24,489 bases of DNA. It comes from Gallibacterium faecale (lineage in GTDB: Bacteria; Pseudomonadota; Gammaproteobacteria; Enterobacterales; Pasteurellaceae). Below are positions 1-12,691 of this stretch, piece by piece. The stretch covers positions 1 through 24,489 of the forward strand of contig NZ_JAQIBB010000064.1 in NCBI RefSeq assembly GCF_027920745.1, given 5' to 3'. The notes beneath the pieces are model-generated. The model did not search any database, was not told the origin of the DNA, and saw only the letters and a list, made by a program, of their open reading frames with translations. The first letter of the stretch is position 1. Each line of letters opens with the position of its first letter. Both the position numbers and the translations under genes were made by a program.

Positions 1-27
1 TGTTATTTCATACCAAACATTAATCAT

Positions 28-33
28 AAGGAG
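28..33 (+). promoter_or_regulatory. Shine-Dalgarno sequence of the DASS gene at 40
   Basis: AAGGAG lies 6 bases before the ATG at 40. It fixes the start of the frameshifted transporter gene, which has no long open frame at its 5' end and would otherwise be missed. The promoter lies outside the window. Confidence 0.75.
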
Positions 34-39
34 TAATCA

Positions 40-1518
40 ATGAGCAGCGCAAATGTTGCTACTAATCAAACTTCCACGCCAAATAGCGTGCAAGTAAAAC
101 TCGATTCCAACCAAAAGGGCTTATTATCGCCATCATTGTTGGACTTATTATTTGGATGATACCAACGCCGGAGGGCCTTAGCCCTCGCGCTTGGGGAATG
201 TTAGCACTGTTTGTTGCAACTATTGTTGCAATTATTGCTAAAGCAATGTCTATGGGGCCGCCACCTTGATTGCTTTAGTTATTAGTGGATTAACAGGTCT
301 CACTCCAATTAAAGCAAGTAATGGTGATGTTGCTATGTTATCCGGTTTTTCTAATGCCACCATTTGGTTGATTGGAATTGCTATGTTTCTTTCTCGTGCA
401 GTGATTAAAACAGGCCTAGGAAACCGTATCGCTTTATTTTTGTATCACGTTTTGGAAACCGAATGATGGGCGTTGCTTATGCTATCGCATTAGCTGACAC
501 CATTATTGCACCGGGTATTCCATCTGCCTCTGCTCGTGGTGGTGGCATTATGTATCCAATTATGCAATCCATTGCAGATGCCTATGATTCAAAACCAGGC
601 CCTACAGCACGCCGTGCAGGTGCTTTCTTAGCTATCGTGGTTTCACAAATTGATACTATTGTTTGTACAATGTTCATTACCGCTATGGCAGGTAACCCTC
701 TTGTTGCTGAACTGGCTGCTAGTCAAGGTGTAACAATCTCGTGGACAACCTTGTTTTTAGGCGCTATCGTTCCAGGGATTGTCAGTTTAATTATTCTGCC
801 TTATTTAGTTTATCTCGTTTATCCGCCTGAATTGAAAAAAACACCAAAAATGGCAGAAATGGCGAGAGAAGAACTTAAACGAATGGGGCCAATGACAAAA
901 GCCGAATGGATTCTCGCTTTAGATTTTATTTTACTATTACTACTCTGGACTGTTGGCGATTTAGCCTTTGGTATCAACGCAACAACATCCGCATTTATCG
1001 GTCTAGTTATTCTGCTTCTTTCTAATATTATGACTTGGAAAAATATTGTGTCTGAAACGACCGCATGGGACACAATGTTCTGGTTTGCTGTATTAGTTAT
1101 GATGGCAAATGCGTTAAATAAATATGGCGCTATTTCTTGGATTTCTGGCCATATTTCATCCTCTATTGGTACTTTTAGTTGGTCTGTCGCCTTTAGCATC
1201 TTAGTATTAGTTTATTTCTATACCCGTTATTTCTTTGCTTCTGCTATGGCCCATATTTCCGCGATGTACCTTGCTTTCTTAGCAGCTGCGATTGCAGTCG
1301 GTACACCACCAATGATCGCTGCTATTGGTTTAGGTTATACCTCAACACTTTCTATGAGTTTAACTCAATATGCTGGTGACCCAGGTCCTGCACTCTTTGG
1401 TTCTGGTTACAATACAACTGGACAATGGTGGGGAGTAAGTTTCATTATTTCTATCGCTTCACTGATTATTTGGTTTGTAGTCGGTGGATTATGGATGAAA
1501 CTACTAGGTTGGTGGTGA
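40..1518 (+). pseudogene. DASS-family (CitT-like) dicarboxylate/anion transporter, three frameshifts
   Basis: This gene would encode an inner-membrane anion exchanger or symporter of the divalent anion:sodium symporter (DASS) family, resembling the 2-oxoglutarate/malate and citrate/succinate translocator branch. The start is ATG at 40, with AAGGAG at 28-33. Reading needs three frames: 40 to about 113, 114 to about 256, 257 to about 450, then the original frame to the stop at 1518. Each switch is explained by one missing base in a short run: A4 at 113-116, G4 at 255-258, T4 at 450-453. Restoring one base in each gives about 493 residues, a normal length for the family, with the recognisable stretches IPTPEGLSPRAWG and IIAPGIPSASARGGG. 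Because the three losses sum to one codon, the C-terminal 351 residues (from 463) share the frame of the start. The gene is either a recent pseudogene or intact with sequencing errors. The substrate cannot be inferred. Confidence 0.85.
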
Positions 1519-1555
1519 TCGCTAGCTAAATATAAATACTTATACAATATTTTTG

Positions 1556-1588
1556 AGGTGTGATTCCAAAAGAATCACACCTTTTTTT
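1556..1588 (+). terminator. Rho-independent terminator after the DASS pseudogene
   Basis: A perfect 11-bp stem (AGGTGTGATTC at 1556-1566 with GAATCACACCT at 1572-1582) with loop CAAAA is followed by a run of seven T. It separates the transporter from the restriction gene, which therefore needs its own promoter. Confidence 0.93.
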
Positions 1589-1610
1589 ATCTACAAAAAA
1601 GAAAATAAAT

Positions 1611-1619
1611 TGCTATACT
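1611..1619 (+). promoter_or_regulatory. Extended -10 promoter of the Type ISP gene
   Basis: TGCTATACT is an extended -10 element (TGn plus TATACT at 1614-1619). No convincing -35 hexamer sits 17 bp upstream, which is tolerated by extended -10 promoters. Transcription would start near 1626, giving a leader of about 38 bases with the Shine-Dalgarno GGAGAG at 1653-1658 before the ATG at 1664. The repeat tract lies inside the coding region, so switching would act on translation rather than promoter spacing. Confidence 0.55.
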
Positions 1620-1663
1620 CATCGCACTAATCAAACCTATATAAACGAGAATGGAGAGTATTA

Positions 1664-6693
<5,030 letters not shown>

Positions 6694-6711
6694 CTATCTA
6701 TAATTCATAAC

Positions 6712-6753
6712 AAAAAACCACCTATATTGAAAATATTTTCCGATATAGGTGGT
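6712..6753 (-). terminator. Terminator between convergent Type ISP and DASS genes
   Basis: ACCACCTATAT (6717-6727) pairs perfectly with ATATAGGTGGT (6743-6753). On the minus strand the stem is followed by a run of T (A run at 6712-6717), so it terminates the transporter at 6786-8231. On the plus strand it may also stop the restriction transcript, although no T run follows there. Confidence 0.85.
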
Positions 6754-6785
6754 ATCAATAACATATCCTTATCTAAAATAAGTAA

Positions 6786-8231
6786 TTAAAACACAAACAT
6801 CACTGCGGTTACCCAAATAATACTCAATGCTGGGCCTAATAAACCAATCACAATGCCACCTAGACGGAATTCCGCTTGACGGATTAACCCTGTACTAAAT
6901 GCGATCGCATTTGGTGGTGTTGAAACAGGTAAAAATAATGCACAAGAGGCACTTAAACCTATTACCAACGGTAAAATCGCTGGGGAAATATCGCCAGAGA
7001 ATACTTTTAATAATGACAAACCGACTGGAATAAGAATGGTGGTTGCAGCGGTATTACTCATAAAGTTAGAAAGTATCACCGTAATAAACGCGAACAAAAT
7101 CAATAAAGTAACAAAACTAATATGAATATGACTTAATTGATTGACAAAATGGCTGGCAATTTGTTGCTCTTCAATCGCTAACCCTAACGCTAAACCGCCC
7201 GCCACCAACATCAAGGTATCCCAAGGCAATTTACGAACATCATCGGAATCAATTACTCCGAGCATAGTAAGCCCAACAATTGGAATCCCTGAGGCAGCAG
7301 CAATCGGAATACCAAACCATTTTGCAGTTAGCCAGAAGAATAAGGTAACGGCTAAAATCACAAGGACAATCGCTTTTTGGGTGCGGTGTTCCCTTGCTTC
7401 ACTTGGATCGTCTGGCGTAGTCACCGTATTTTGTAAAAAATCAAACTCTAACAGATCAGTAGCACTAATTCGATAACGTTTAATCAGCACTCGCCAAAAG
7501 ATAAAAATTAGCACAATCGCTATCGGTGTCCCCATCAACATCCATTCTAAAAACGAAATGTGATAACCAATATTTTCTAATGCCCCTACCGCAATCGCAT
7601 TTGGTGCAGAACCAATAATCGTTGCCATACCGCCAATTGATGCAGCAGCTGGAATGCCTAATAACAATGCACGAGAAATATTAGCTTTTTTATCTAAGGT
7701 CACAAATAATGGACTAACAGTGGCAATCATCATTGCTGTTGTGGCGGTATTACTCATCAACATTGACATAATGGCGGTAAGCGCCATTAATCCTAATAAG
7801 ATATTTTGTGGATTTTTACCAAACTTCGGTAACATTCGTTTGAGTAATAACAGATCTAACTCTGTTTTTTTCATCGCTTCCGCAAGGAAAAAACCACCTA
7901 AAAATAACCAAATTACACTATCAGACCAAGTTTGCAGATATTGCATTGCATTTTCTGCATCACTTCTCCCCATAATTAATACCAGAAAACCAATGATCAG
8001 AATCCCCACGGAAAAAGGCGGAATCGCTTCTGTTACCCATAATGAAATTGCAAAGAAAATTAAAAATAGCACATAATTTTGCTTTTGATTAAAAGCGGGA
8101 TCGCTGAGTAAGTTCATCATCACACCGCCAAAAATGAGCGAGAAGAGAAATAGAAGAACTTTACTTTTGCGTGCTTCTGCAATTGGGTGCTTGGTGAATT
8201 TTTTTAATGATGTATAAATAGAATCAGACAT
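6786..8231 (-). CDS. DASS/SLC13-family sodium-dependent dicarboxylate transporter
   Basis: This is a 481-residue inner-membrane transporter of the divalent anion:sodium symporter family, similar to VcINDY and to the uncharacterised Haemophilus protein HI0608. The family imports succinate, malate, fumarate and related dicarboxylates with sodium. Two SNT motifs that form the sodium and substrate sites in this family are visible at 160-162 (SNTATTA) and 392-394 (SNTAATT), each within a hydrophobic hairpin, and the conserved TPPNAIAF lies near the C terminus. Length is normal. The start at 8231 follows GAGGGAG. The gene is monocistronic: it has its own promoter and a terminator. A possible CRP site upstream suggests catabolite control, sensible for C4-dicarboxylate use. 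It belongs to a different DASS branch from the broken gene at 40-1518, so the two are not a recent duplication. Exact substrate unknown. Confidence 0.9.
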   Translation of the reverse strand: MSDSIYTSLKKFTKHPIAEARKSKVLLFLFSLIFGGVMMNLLSDPAFNQKQNYVLFLIFFAISLWVTEAIPPFSVGILIIGFLVLIMGRSDAENAMQYLQTWSDSVIWLFLGGFFLAEAMKKTELDLLLLKRMLPKFGKNPQNILLGLMALTAIMSMLMSNTATTAMMIATVSPLFVTLDKKANISRALLLGIPAAASIGGMATIIGSAPNAIAVGALENIGYHISFLEWMLMGTPIAIVLIFIFWRVLIKRYRISATDLLEFDFLQNTVTTPDDPSEAREHRTQKAIVLVILAVTLFFWLTAKWFGIPIAAASGIPIVGLTMLGVIDSDDVRKLPWDTLMLVAGGLALGLAIEEQQIASHFVNQLSHIHISFVTLLILFAFITVILSNFMSNTAATTILIPVGLSLLKVFSGDISPAILPLVIGLSASCALFLPVSTPPNAIAFSTGLIRQAEFRLGGIVIGLLGPALSIIWVTAVMFVF

Positions 8232-8330
8232 AAAAACTCCCTCTTTTTGCCTTGGTCTGTTGAGAATTTGTTGTTAGCTGCGTTATAGGCAAAACAAAAC
8301 ATCCACTTCTCCAAATAATCACCTGAATTA

Positions 8331-8373
8331 ATTATAGTAAAAAAAGAGAGTTGCTACTCTGCCTTACATCACA
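8331..8373 (-). promoter_or_regulatory. Promoter of the DASS gene with candidate class II CRP site
   Basis: On the minus strand a perfect TATAAT (complement of 8331-8336) has no good -35 hexamer. Instead TGTGATGTAAGGCAGA (complement of 8358-8373) is centred about 41 bp upstream of the predicted start, the position of class II CRP-activated promoters. The distal half TGTGA is perfect; the proximal half GCAGA matches TCACA at three of five positions. The rest of the 198-bp gap 8232-8429 holds a leader of about 93 bases and nothing else recognised. Confidence 0.45.
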
Positions 8374-8429
8374 CTTTTATGGCACAAGAAATTGAATTTA
8401 TTAACAATTAATCTATATTTTTGAAACAC

Positions 8430-9311
8430 TTAACAGTGTGCTTGAATTCCCGCTTCAATTTGTGCAAATAACTCATAACGTTTACGGTACATCGACCGTT
8501 TTTTACTTTGAATTTCTTCTAACGAGCGCTGTTCAACTTGTAGTGGTAATAACCAATAATCATTCTGATAAGTCGCACTATTTTCTTGCCAAAACTCATC
8601 ATAATTCATATAAATTTTTTTACTGCCGTGCAAACGAATTTTAGTTTGATAACGGTGCGGAATACCGACTAATTGCAGTTGCCAATGTTGGGCTAACCAT
8701 TTAAAACACTCTACCAACATAAACATTGGTCGCATACCATGTAGTTGTTTGGTCAAACGTTTTACGATTTCTGCCGCATTTTCACCTTTAGGACCTTGCA
8801 TACTGGCAATTAATAGGCGATTCCCTTCGATAATCGCAAAAGAAGCATCATAATATCGCTGTTCCGTATCATCTTGAATATTAATAGAAAATAATCCCTC
8901 ATAAGGATCAATTTGATTAATATTAAGATGTAAACGCAAGCCATTGCCCAATTCTGCTAGTTGAATCGTGCCTATTGTCACTAATTGCTGACAACGTTCT
9001 TCACCTAACAATTTTTCTATCATCATAAATGTATTTTGTAGTTGTCGCGTACGTTGCATTGGCGAAAAACGCTTATCACAGTAATGAAATAAGATCGTAT
9101 GGAAGCGATGTTTATGTTCTTGGAATACAGGTAGCCAAACTGGATGTGTATTCAAAAATTGAATAAATTGATTCCCTGCTTGATAGCTGGCTAAACGTCG
9201 CCAAAAATAACGTAATACATGGCGGATCTGTTTTAACAAACGTTTTTCCTGCCCTAATGGATACATTTCTCTTACTGTCGGAAAGTGGGTAAAGGGTTGT
9301 TGTTCTGACAT
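8430..9311 (-). CDS. DUF535 family protein (VirK/YbjX-like)
   Basis: This is a protein of about 293 residues of the DUF535 family, which includes enterobacterial YbjX and Shigella/Salmonella VirK-like proteins; biochemical function is not established. Recognisable stretches are LLGEERCQQLVTIGTIQLAE in the middle, the GLFSINI segment, and the basic C-terminal region after SLEEIQSKKRS. It has no signal peptide or membrane segment, so it is probably cytoplasmic. The open frame also has an ATG four codons earlier (9323), but the ATG at 9311 is preferred because GAAG lies about 8 bases before it, whereas the first ATG has no purine-rich site and would sit only about 12 bases from the predicted transcription start. 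It is divergent from argA, and no terminator hairpin was found after it. Confidence 0.85.
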   Translation of the reverse strand: MSEQQPFTHFPTVREMYPLGQEKRLLKQIRHVLRYFWRRLASYQAGNQFIQFLNTHPVWLPVFQEHKHRFHTILFHYCDKRFSPMQRTRQLQNTFMMIEKLLGEERCQQLVTIGTIQLAELGNGLRLHLNINQIDPYEGLFSINIQDDTEQRYYDASFAIIEGNRLLIASMQGPKGENAAEIVKRLTKQLHGMRPMFMLVECFKWLAQHWQLQLVGIPHRYQTKIRLHGSKKIYMNYDEFWQENSATYQNDYWLLPLQVEQRSLEEIQSKKRSMYRKRYELFAQIEAGIQAHC

Positions 9312-9342
9312 ATTTTTCTTCATTATTAATTTAAGTGGCGTT

Positions 9343-9371
9343 ATTCTATGTAACTCATTGCCAAGTGTAAA
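9343..9371 (-). promoter_or_regulatory. Sigma70 promoter of the DUF535 gene
   Basis: TTTACA (complement of 9366-9371) and TAGAAT (complement of 9343-9348) are separated by exactly 17 bp, each five of six to consensus. Transcription would start near 9336. It lies back to back with the argA promoter. Confidence 0.7.
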
Positions 9372-9411
9372 ATTTTACTGCTCTCTTTTTTGATGAAATC
9401 GTAGAATTACC

Positions 9412-9439
9412 TTGCAAATCGCCATTTTTTGCATATAAA
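9412..9439 (+). promoter_or_regulatory. argA: argA promoter
   Basis: TTGCAA at 9412-9417 and TATAAA at 9434-9439 are separated by 16 bp. The -10 element lies inside the first ARG box, so bound repressor would block RNA polymerase. Confidence 0.65.
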
Positions 9440-9466
9440 ATCACTTTTATTACATAATTATTCAAA
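9428..9466 (+). promoter_or_regulatory. Tandem ARG boxes (ArgR operator) of argA
   Basis: Two 18-bp matches to the E. coli ARG box wNTGAATwwwwATTCANw lie side by side. Box 1, 9428-9445, TTTGCATATAAAATCACT, has two mismatches. Box 2, 9449-9466, ATTACATAATTATTCAAA, has two mismatches. The gap of 3 bp is the usual spacing of paired ARG boxes bound by an ArgR hexamer. They overlap the -10 element and the start of the transcript, fitting arginine-dependent repression of the first committed step. The argR gene is not in the window. Confidence 0.72.
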
Positions 9467-9485
9467 AATAATAATAGGAAGTTTT

Positions 9486-10817
9486 ATGATCCGCAGCACT
9501 GAACTCGTACAATGGTTTCGTCAATCTACCCCCTATGTTACTGCGCACAGAGGGAAAACCTTTGTCATTATGTTAGATGGTTATACCACCGCCAGCCCTA
9601 ATTTTATTAATATTATTGATGATATTAGCTTGTTGCACAGTCTAGGTATCAAATTGGTGATCGTATTCGGCGCAAGAAAACAGATCAATGATGCTTTACA
9701 CCTTGCACAAATTGAAGAACACTATCACAAAAATATTCGTGTTACCGATGCAGAAACGTTAAAAATCGTCAAACAAGTCGTAGGAAGTTTACAGCTTGAT
9801 ATTACTGCTCGCCTCTCGTTACGGATGAATAATATTACCCATAGTGGTGTGCCTAATGTTGTAAGCGGTAACTTTGTGATCGCTCAACCAATTGGTGTTG
9901 ATGAGGGGGTCGATTATCAATTAAGTGGTAAAGTACGCAAAATTGATAGCGAGGGAATCAAACAGCAACTAGAACAAAATGCGATTGTGGTGATTGGACC
10001 TATTGGCGTATCCGTTACTGGTGAAAATTTTAATCTCGCTTTTGAAGAACTTGCTGCACAAGTTGCGATTAAAGTTAAAGCCGAAAAAGTGATTGGCTTT
10101 TGTGAACAGCAAGGTATTCTTGATGAAAATCAACACGTTATGCCAGATCTCACACTACTTGCAGCCGAACATCATCTACAACAATTTATTGCTAATAACC
10201 TTTACCATAGCTCAGAAGCGAGATTCTTACAAACTGCCTTAGAAGCTTGCCGTAATGGCGTAAAACGCGCTCACTTATTAAGTTATTTGGAAGATGGCGC
10301 TTTATTACAAGAATTATTCTCACGAGATGGGATTGGTACCCAAGTATCATTAGAAAGCTCTGAAATTGTGCGGATCGCCACCATTAAAGATATTCCAAAC
10401 TTATTGGCTTTAATTCAACCGCTTGAACAACAAGGCATTCTCGTTAAACGTTCTCGTGAACAGTTAGAGATGGAAATTGATCACTACACTGTGATCGATC
10501 GTGATGGTGTGATGATTGCGTGTGCTGCATTAAACCCCTATTTCGATGAAAAAATGGCGGAAATGGCTTGCGTAGCAGTTCACCCTGATTATCGTAATTC
10601 TGCTCGTGGTGATATTTTACTCTCTCATATCCAAAAACGCGCAATTGCATTAGGCATTGAAAAACTATTTGTGCTTACCACGCGTACAGTACATTGGTTC
10701 CAAGAACGTGGCTTCAAGATTGCTAATGTTGAAGATTTACCAACTGAAAAAAGAGAAAAATATAATTACCAACGGCGTTCAAAAATCCTGATTCAAGATT
10801 TAAAACAAGAAAATTAA
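9486..10817 (+). CDS. argA: N-acetylglutamate synthase
   Basis: ArgA transfers acetyl from acetyl-CoA to L-glutamate, the first step of arginine biosynthesis, in the cytoplasm. At 443 residues the length equals the E. coli enzyme. The N-terminal part is an amino-acid-kinase-like domain that in this family binds arginine for feedback inhibition (KLVIVFGARKQIND, then VVSGNFVIAQPIGV and the IVVIGPIGVSVTGE segment). The C-terminal 150 residues are a GNAT acetyltransferase domain, including MACVAVHPDYRNSARGDILL, the acetyl-CoA binding region. The open frame extends upstream to 9429, but ATG 9486 is chosen because AGGAAG precedes it, the length then matches the family, and the upstream stretch holds the promoter and ARG boxes. 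The gene stands alone; the queC promoter begins at its stop codon. Confidence 0.96.
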   Translation: MIRSTELVQWFRQSTPYVTAHRGKTFVIMLDGYTTASPNFINIIDDISLLHSLGIKLVIVFGARKQINDALHLAQIEEHYHKNIRVTDAETLKIVKQVVGSLQLDITARLSLRMNNITHSGVPNVVSGNFVIAQPIGVDEGVDYQLSGKVRKIDSEGIKQQLEQNAIVVIGPIGVSVTGENFNLAFEELAAQVAIKVKAEKVIGFCEQQGILDENQHVMPDLTLLAAEHHLQQFIANNLYHSSEARFLQTALEACRNGVKRAHLLSYLEDGALLQELFSRDGIGTQVSLESSEIVRIATIKDIPNLLALIQPLEQQGILVKRSREQLEMEIDHYTVIDRDGVMIACAALNPYFDEKMAEMACVAVHPDYRNSARGDILLSHIQKRAIALGIEKLFVLTTRTVHWFQERGFKIANVEDLPTEKREKYNYQRRSKILIQDLKQEN

Positions 10818-10845
10818 TTGAGTTTCCAACAAAATTCGCTAGAAT
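10818..10845 (+). promoter_or_regulatory. Promoter of the queCDE operon
   Basis: TTGAGT at 10818-10823 and TAGAAT at 10840-10845 are 16 bp apart. Predicted transcription starts near 10852, just before the riboswitch aptamer. Confidence 0.6.
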
Positions 10846-10860
10846 GACGTCCCTTGATTG

Positions 10861-10897
10861 TCGTGGTTCGCAAACCTCCCACGTTAAAAAACTAGGA
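10861..10897 (+). ncRNA. preQ1-I riboswitch controlling queC
   Basis: This is a small preQ1 class I aptamer. P1 pairs CGTGG (10862-10866) with CCACG (10879-10883). The loop TTCGCAAACCTC resembles that of the Thermoanaerobacter tengcongensis aptamer. The A-rich tail TTAAAAAACTAGG follows, and its AGG (10894-10896) can form the pseudoknot with CCT in the loop (10875-10877). The same AGG is the core of the queC Shine-Dalgarno sequence (AGGA, 7 bases before ATG 10905), so binding of preQ1 should hide the ribosome site: translational repression. There is no T run or competing terminator. It fits the pathway, since queC, queD and queE make the preQ1 precursor. Confidence 0.88.
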
Positions 10898-10904
10898 ACA
10901 AATT

Positions 10905-11570
10905 ATGCAAAACAAAAAAGCGGTCGTCATTTTTTCTGGCGGTCAAGATTCTACTACTTGTTTATTACAAGCTCTACAAACTTATGGCAAAGACAATGTG
11001 GAAACTATTACTTTCCAATATGGACAACGTCACCATATTGAATTGGAAAAAGCACGTTGGATTGCCAATGACCTTGGTGTAAAACAGACAATTATTGATA
11101 CTTCTGTTATTACAGCAATTACCCACAATGCACTATTAGATGCAGAACAAACTATTTCACAAAAACAAGGTGAATTACCGAATACGTTTGTGGATGGACG
11201 TAATGCATTATTCTTATTGTATGCTGCTATCTATGCTAAAAGCCAAGGCATTAGTGACATCATTACTGGCGTCTGTGAAACAGATTTTAGTGGTTATCCT
11301 GATTGTCGCGACATCTTCATTAAATCAATGAACGTGACGCTCAATTTAGCGATGGATTACCAATTTAATTTAATCACACCATTAATGTGGCTCACAAAAA
11401 AAGAAACTTGGGCATTAGCTGACCAACTTGGCAAGTTAGATTATGTTCTGCAACATACGCATACTTGTTATGAGGGTGTCGAAGGTGGCTGTCATCATTG
11501 CCCTAGTTGTCTTTTGCGTGAAAAAGGATTGAAAGAATACCTTGCAAGCAAAGGACAGTCTGATGTTTAA
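10905..11570 (+). CDS. queC: 7-cyano-7-deazaguanine (preQ0) synthase
   Basis: QueC converts 7-carboxy-7-deazaguanine to preQ0 using ATP and ammonia, in the queuosine tRNA-modification pathway. The 221-residue protein has the N-terminal PP-loop SGGQDS at residues 11-16 (ATP pyrophosphatase motif) and, near the C terminus, four cysteines that bind zinc in this family (C188, C196, C199, C202 within CYEGVEGGCHHCPSC). Length is normal. The start is fixed by the AGGA that belongs to the riboswitch. Its stop overlaps the start of queD by 8 bases, suggesting translational coupling. It is the first gene of queC-queD-queE. Confidence 0.97.
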   Translation: MQNKKAVVIFSGGQDSTTCLLQALQTYGKDNVETITFQYGQRHHIELEKARWIANDLGVKQTIIDTSVITAITHNALLDAEQTISQKQGELPNTFVDGRNALFLLYAAIYAKSQGISDIITGVCETDFSGYPDCRDIFIKSMNVTLNLAMDYQFNLITPLMWLTKKETWALADQLGKLDYVLQHTHTCYEGVEGGCHHCPSCLLREKGLKEYLASKGQSDV

Positions 11571-11991
11571 AGTTGCAAAAGAATTTAGTTTTGATATGGC
11601 TCATCTATTAGATGGGCATGATGGCAAATGTCAAAATTTGCATGGGCATACTTATAAATTACAAGTCATTGTAGTAGGTGAAACTCAAGCAGATGGCGCC
11701 AAAAAAGGTATGGTCTTGGATTTTGCTGATTTAAAACAAGCCGTAAATCAACATATTTTACAACCAATGGATCATGCTTTTATTTATGATCAAACCAGTG
11801 AACGTGAGCAAAAGATTGCAGCATTACTGAATGAACTACATTCTAAAACTTTTGCTTTACCGTATCGGACAACCGCTGAAAACCTAGCTCACTTTATTTT
11901 TCAGCGATTACAAGCGCATCTGCCATTTACCATTGATAGTATCCGTCTTTGGGAAACGCCAACTTCATTTGCAGAATATAGGCAGGACTAA
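11563..11991 (+). CDS. queD: 6-carboxy-5,6,7,8-tetrahydropterin synthase
   Basis: QueD turns 7,8-dihydroneopterin triphosphate, derived from GTP, into 6-carboxytetrahydropterin, the substrate of the next gene's enzyme. The 142-residue protein belongs to the PTPS fold: zinc ligands H14, H27 and H29 and the catalytic cysteine C23 are visible in AHLLDGHDGKCQNLHGH. The start at 11563 lies inside the end of queC and is preferred to an ATG 21 bases earlier because AAGGA (11551-11555) is 7 bases before it and the MFKVAKEFSF start matches the family. It overlaps queE by one base (TAATG). Confidence 0.96.
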   Translation: MFKVAKEFSFDMAHLLDGHDGKCQNLHGHTYKLQVIVVGETQADGAKKGMVLDFADLKQAVNQHILQPMDHAFIYDQTSEREQKIAALLNELHSKTFALPYRTTAENLAHFIFQRLQAHLPFTIDSIRLWETPTSFAEYRQD

Positions 11992-12602
11992 TGCAAACGC
12001 GCTATCGAATTGTTGAAATTTTTGAAAGTTTGCAAGGCGAAGGGTTCAATACAGGTATGCCTGCGATTTTCGTTCGCTTTGGTAAATGTAATTTAGCCTG
12101 CCCTTGGTGTGATACTGATTATCAACAGTTTGACACCATGACCTTACAGCAAATTGCTGATCAGGTTGCTGTTTTTAAGAGTAAAAATATTATTATCACA
12201 GGCGGAGAACCTACTATTCAGCCACAGTTAGGGAAGTTATTGGCTTATTTTAAGCAACAAGGCTATTTTCTAGCGATTGAAACCAATGGCTTAAAACCAG
12301 TTCCCGCAGAAATCGACTATATTGCCACCAGCCCTAAACGGCTATATCAGCATAAATATCAACAATCTTGTATCAGTTCTGCTGATGAAGTCAGGATTGT
12401 GAACGATGGCGATGACATTATTGATTTTTGCCAACAAATTGCACAAAAAATTAAGGCAACACACTATTATCTTTCCCCGTGTGAACAACAAGGCGAATTC
12501 AATTTATTGGATACGATTCGTAAACTTGGGCAACTAAATGCAACCTCGATAATCAAATGGCAGCTCAGTTTACAAACACATAAGCTAATCGGGATTGAAT
12601 AA
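11991..12602 (+). CDS. queE: 7-carboxy-7-deazaguanine synthase (radical SAM)
   Basis: QueE is the radical SAM enzyme that contracts 6-carboxytetrahydropterin to 7-carboxy-7-deazaguanine, handing it to QueC. The 203-residue protein carries the cysteine triad C33-x3-C37-x2-C40 (KCNLACPWCD) for the 4Fe-4S cluster, IITGGEPTIQ for SAM binding, and the N-terminal EIFESLQGEG typical of the family. The start overlaps the queD stop (TAATG), so the three genes are translationally linked. No terminator hairpin was found after it; transcription may run into purC, which has its own promoter. Confidence 0.96.
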   Translation: MQTRYRIVEIFESLQGEGFNTGMPAIFVRFGKCNLACPWCDTDYQQFDTMTLQQIADQVAVFKSKNIIITGGEPTIQPQLGKLLAYFKQQGYFLAIETNGLKPVPAEIDYIATSPKRLYQHKYQQSCISSADEVRIVNDGDDIIDFCQQIAQKIKATHYYLSPCEQQGEFNLLDTIRKLGQLNATSIIKWQLSLQTHKLIGIE

Positions 12603-12612
12603 TCACAAAAAT

Positions 12613-12628
12613 AAGCAATCGTTTGCGT
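12613..12628 (+). promoter_or_regulatory. PurR operator upstream of purC
   Basis: AAGCAATCGTTTGCGT matches the PurR consensus ACGCAAACGTTTGCGT at 14 of 16 positions, including the central CG. It lies at and just upstream of the -35 region of the purC promoter, fitting hypoxanthine/guanine-dependent repression. purR is not in the window. Confidence 0.78.
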
Positions 12629-12649
12629 GAAACTTAACAAGAATAGGCG

Positions 12650-12655
12650 TATAAT
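12650..12655 (+). promoter_or_regulatory. purC: -10 element of the purC promoter
   Basis: A perfect TATAAT with a poor -35 (GTGAAA at 12627-12632, 17 bp spacer). Predicted start is near 12662, leaving a leader of about 30 bases before ATG 12692. Confidence 0.6.
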
Positions 12656-12691
12656 TCGCAACGGTTTTCTTTTAAGTACAGGTATCTTGTT

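Noticed and set aside
819..1199. Long antisense open frame inside the DASS gene, and similar ones inside other genes
   Set aside because: They lie wholly within well-supported genes on the other strand or frame, lack ribosome sites, and have no recognisable domains.
9429..9485. Upstream extension of argA to the first ATG
   Set aside because: It would translate through the -10 element and ARG boxes; ATG 9486 has AGGAAG and gives the usual 443 residues.
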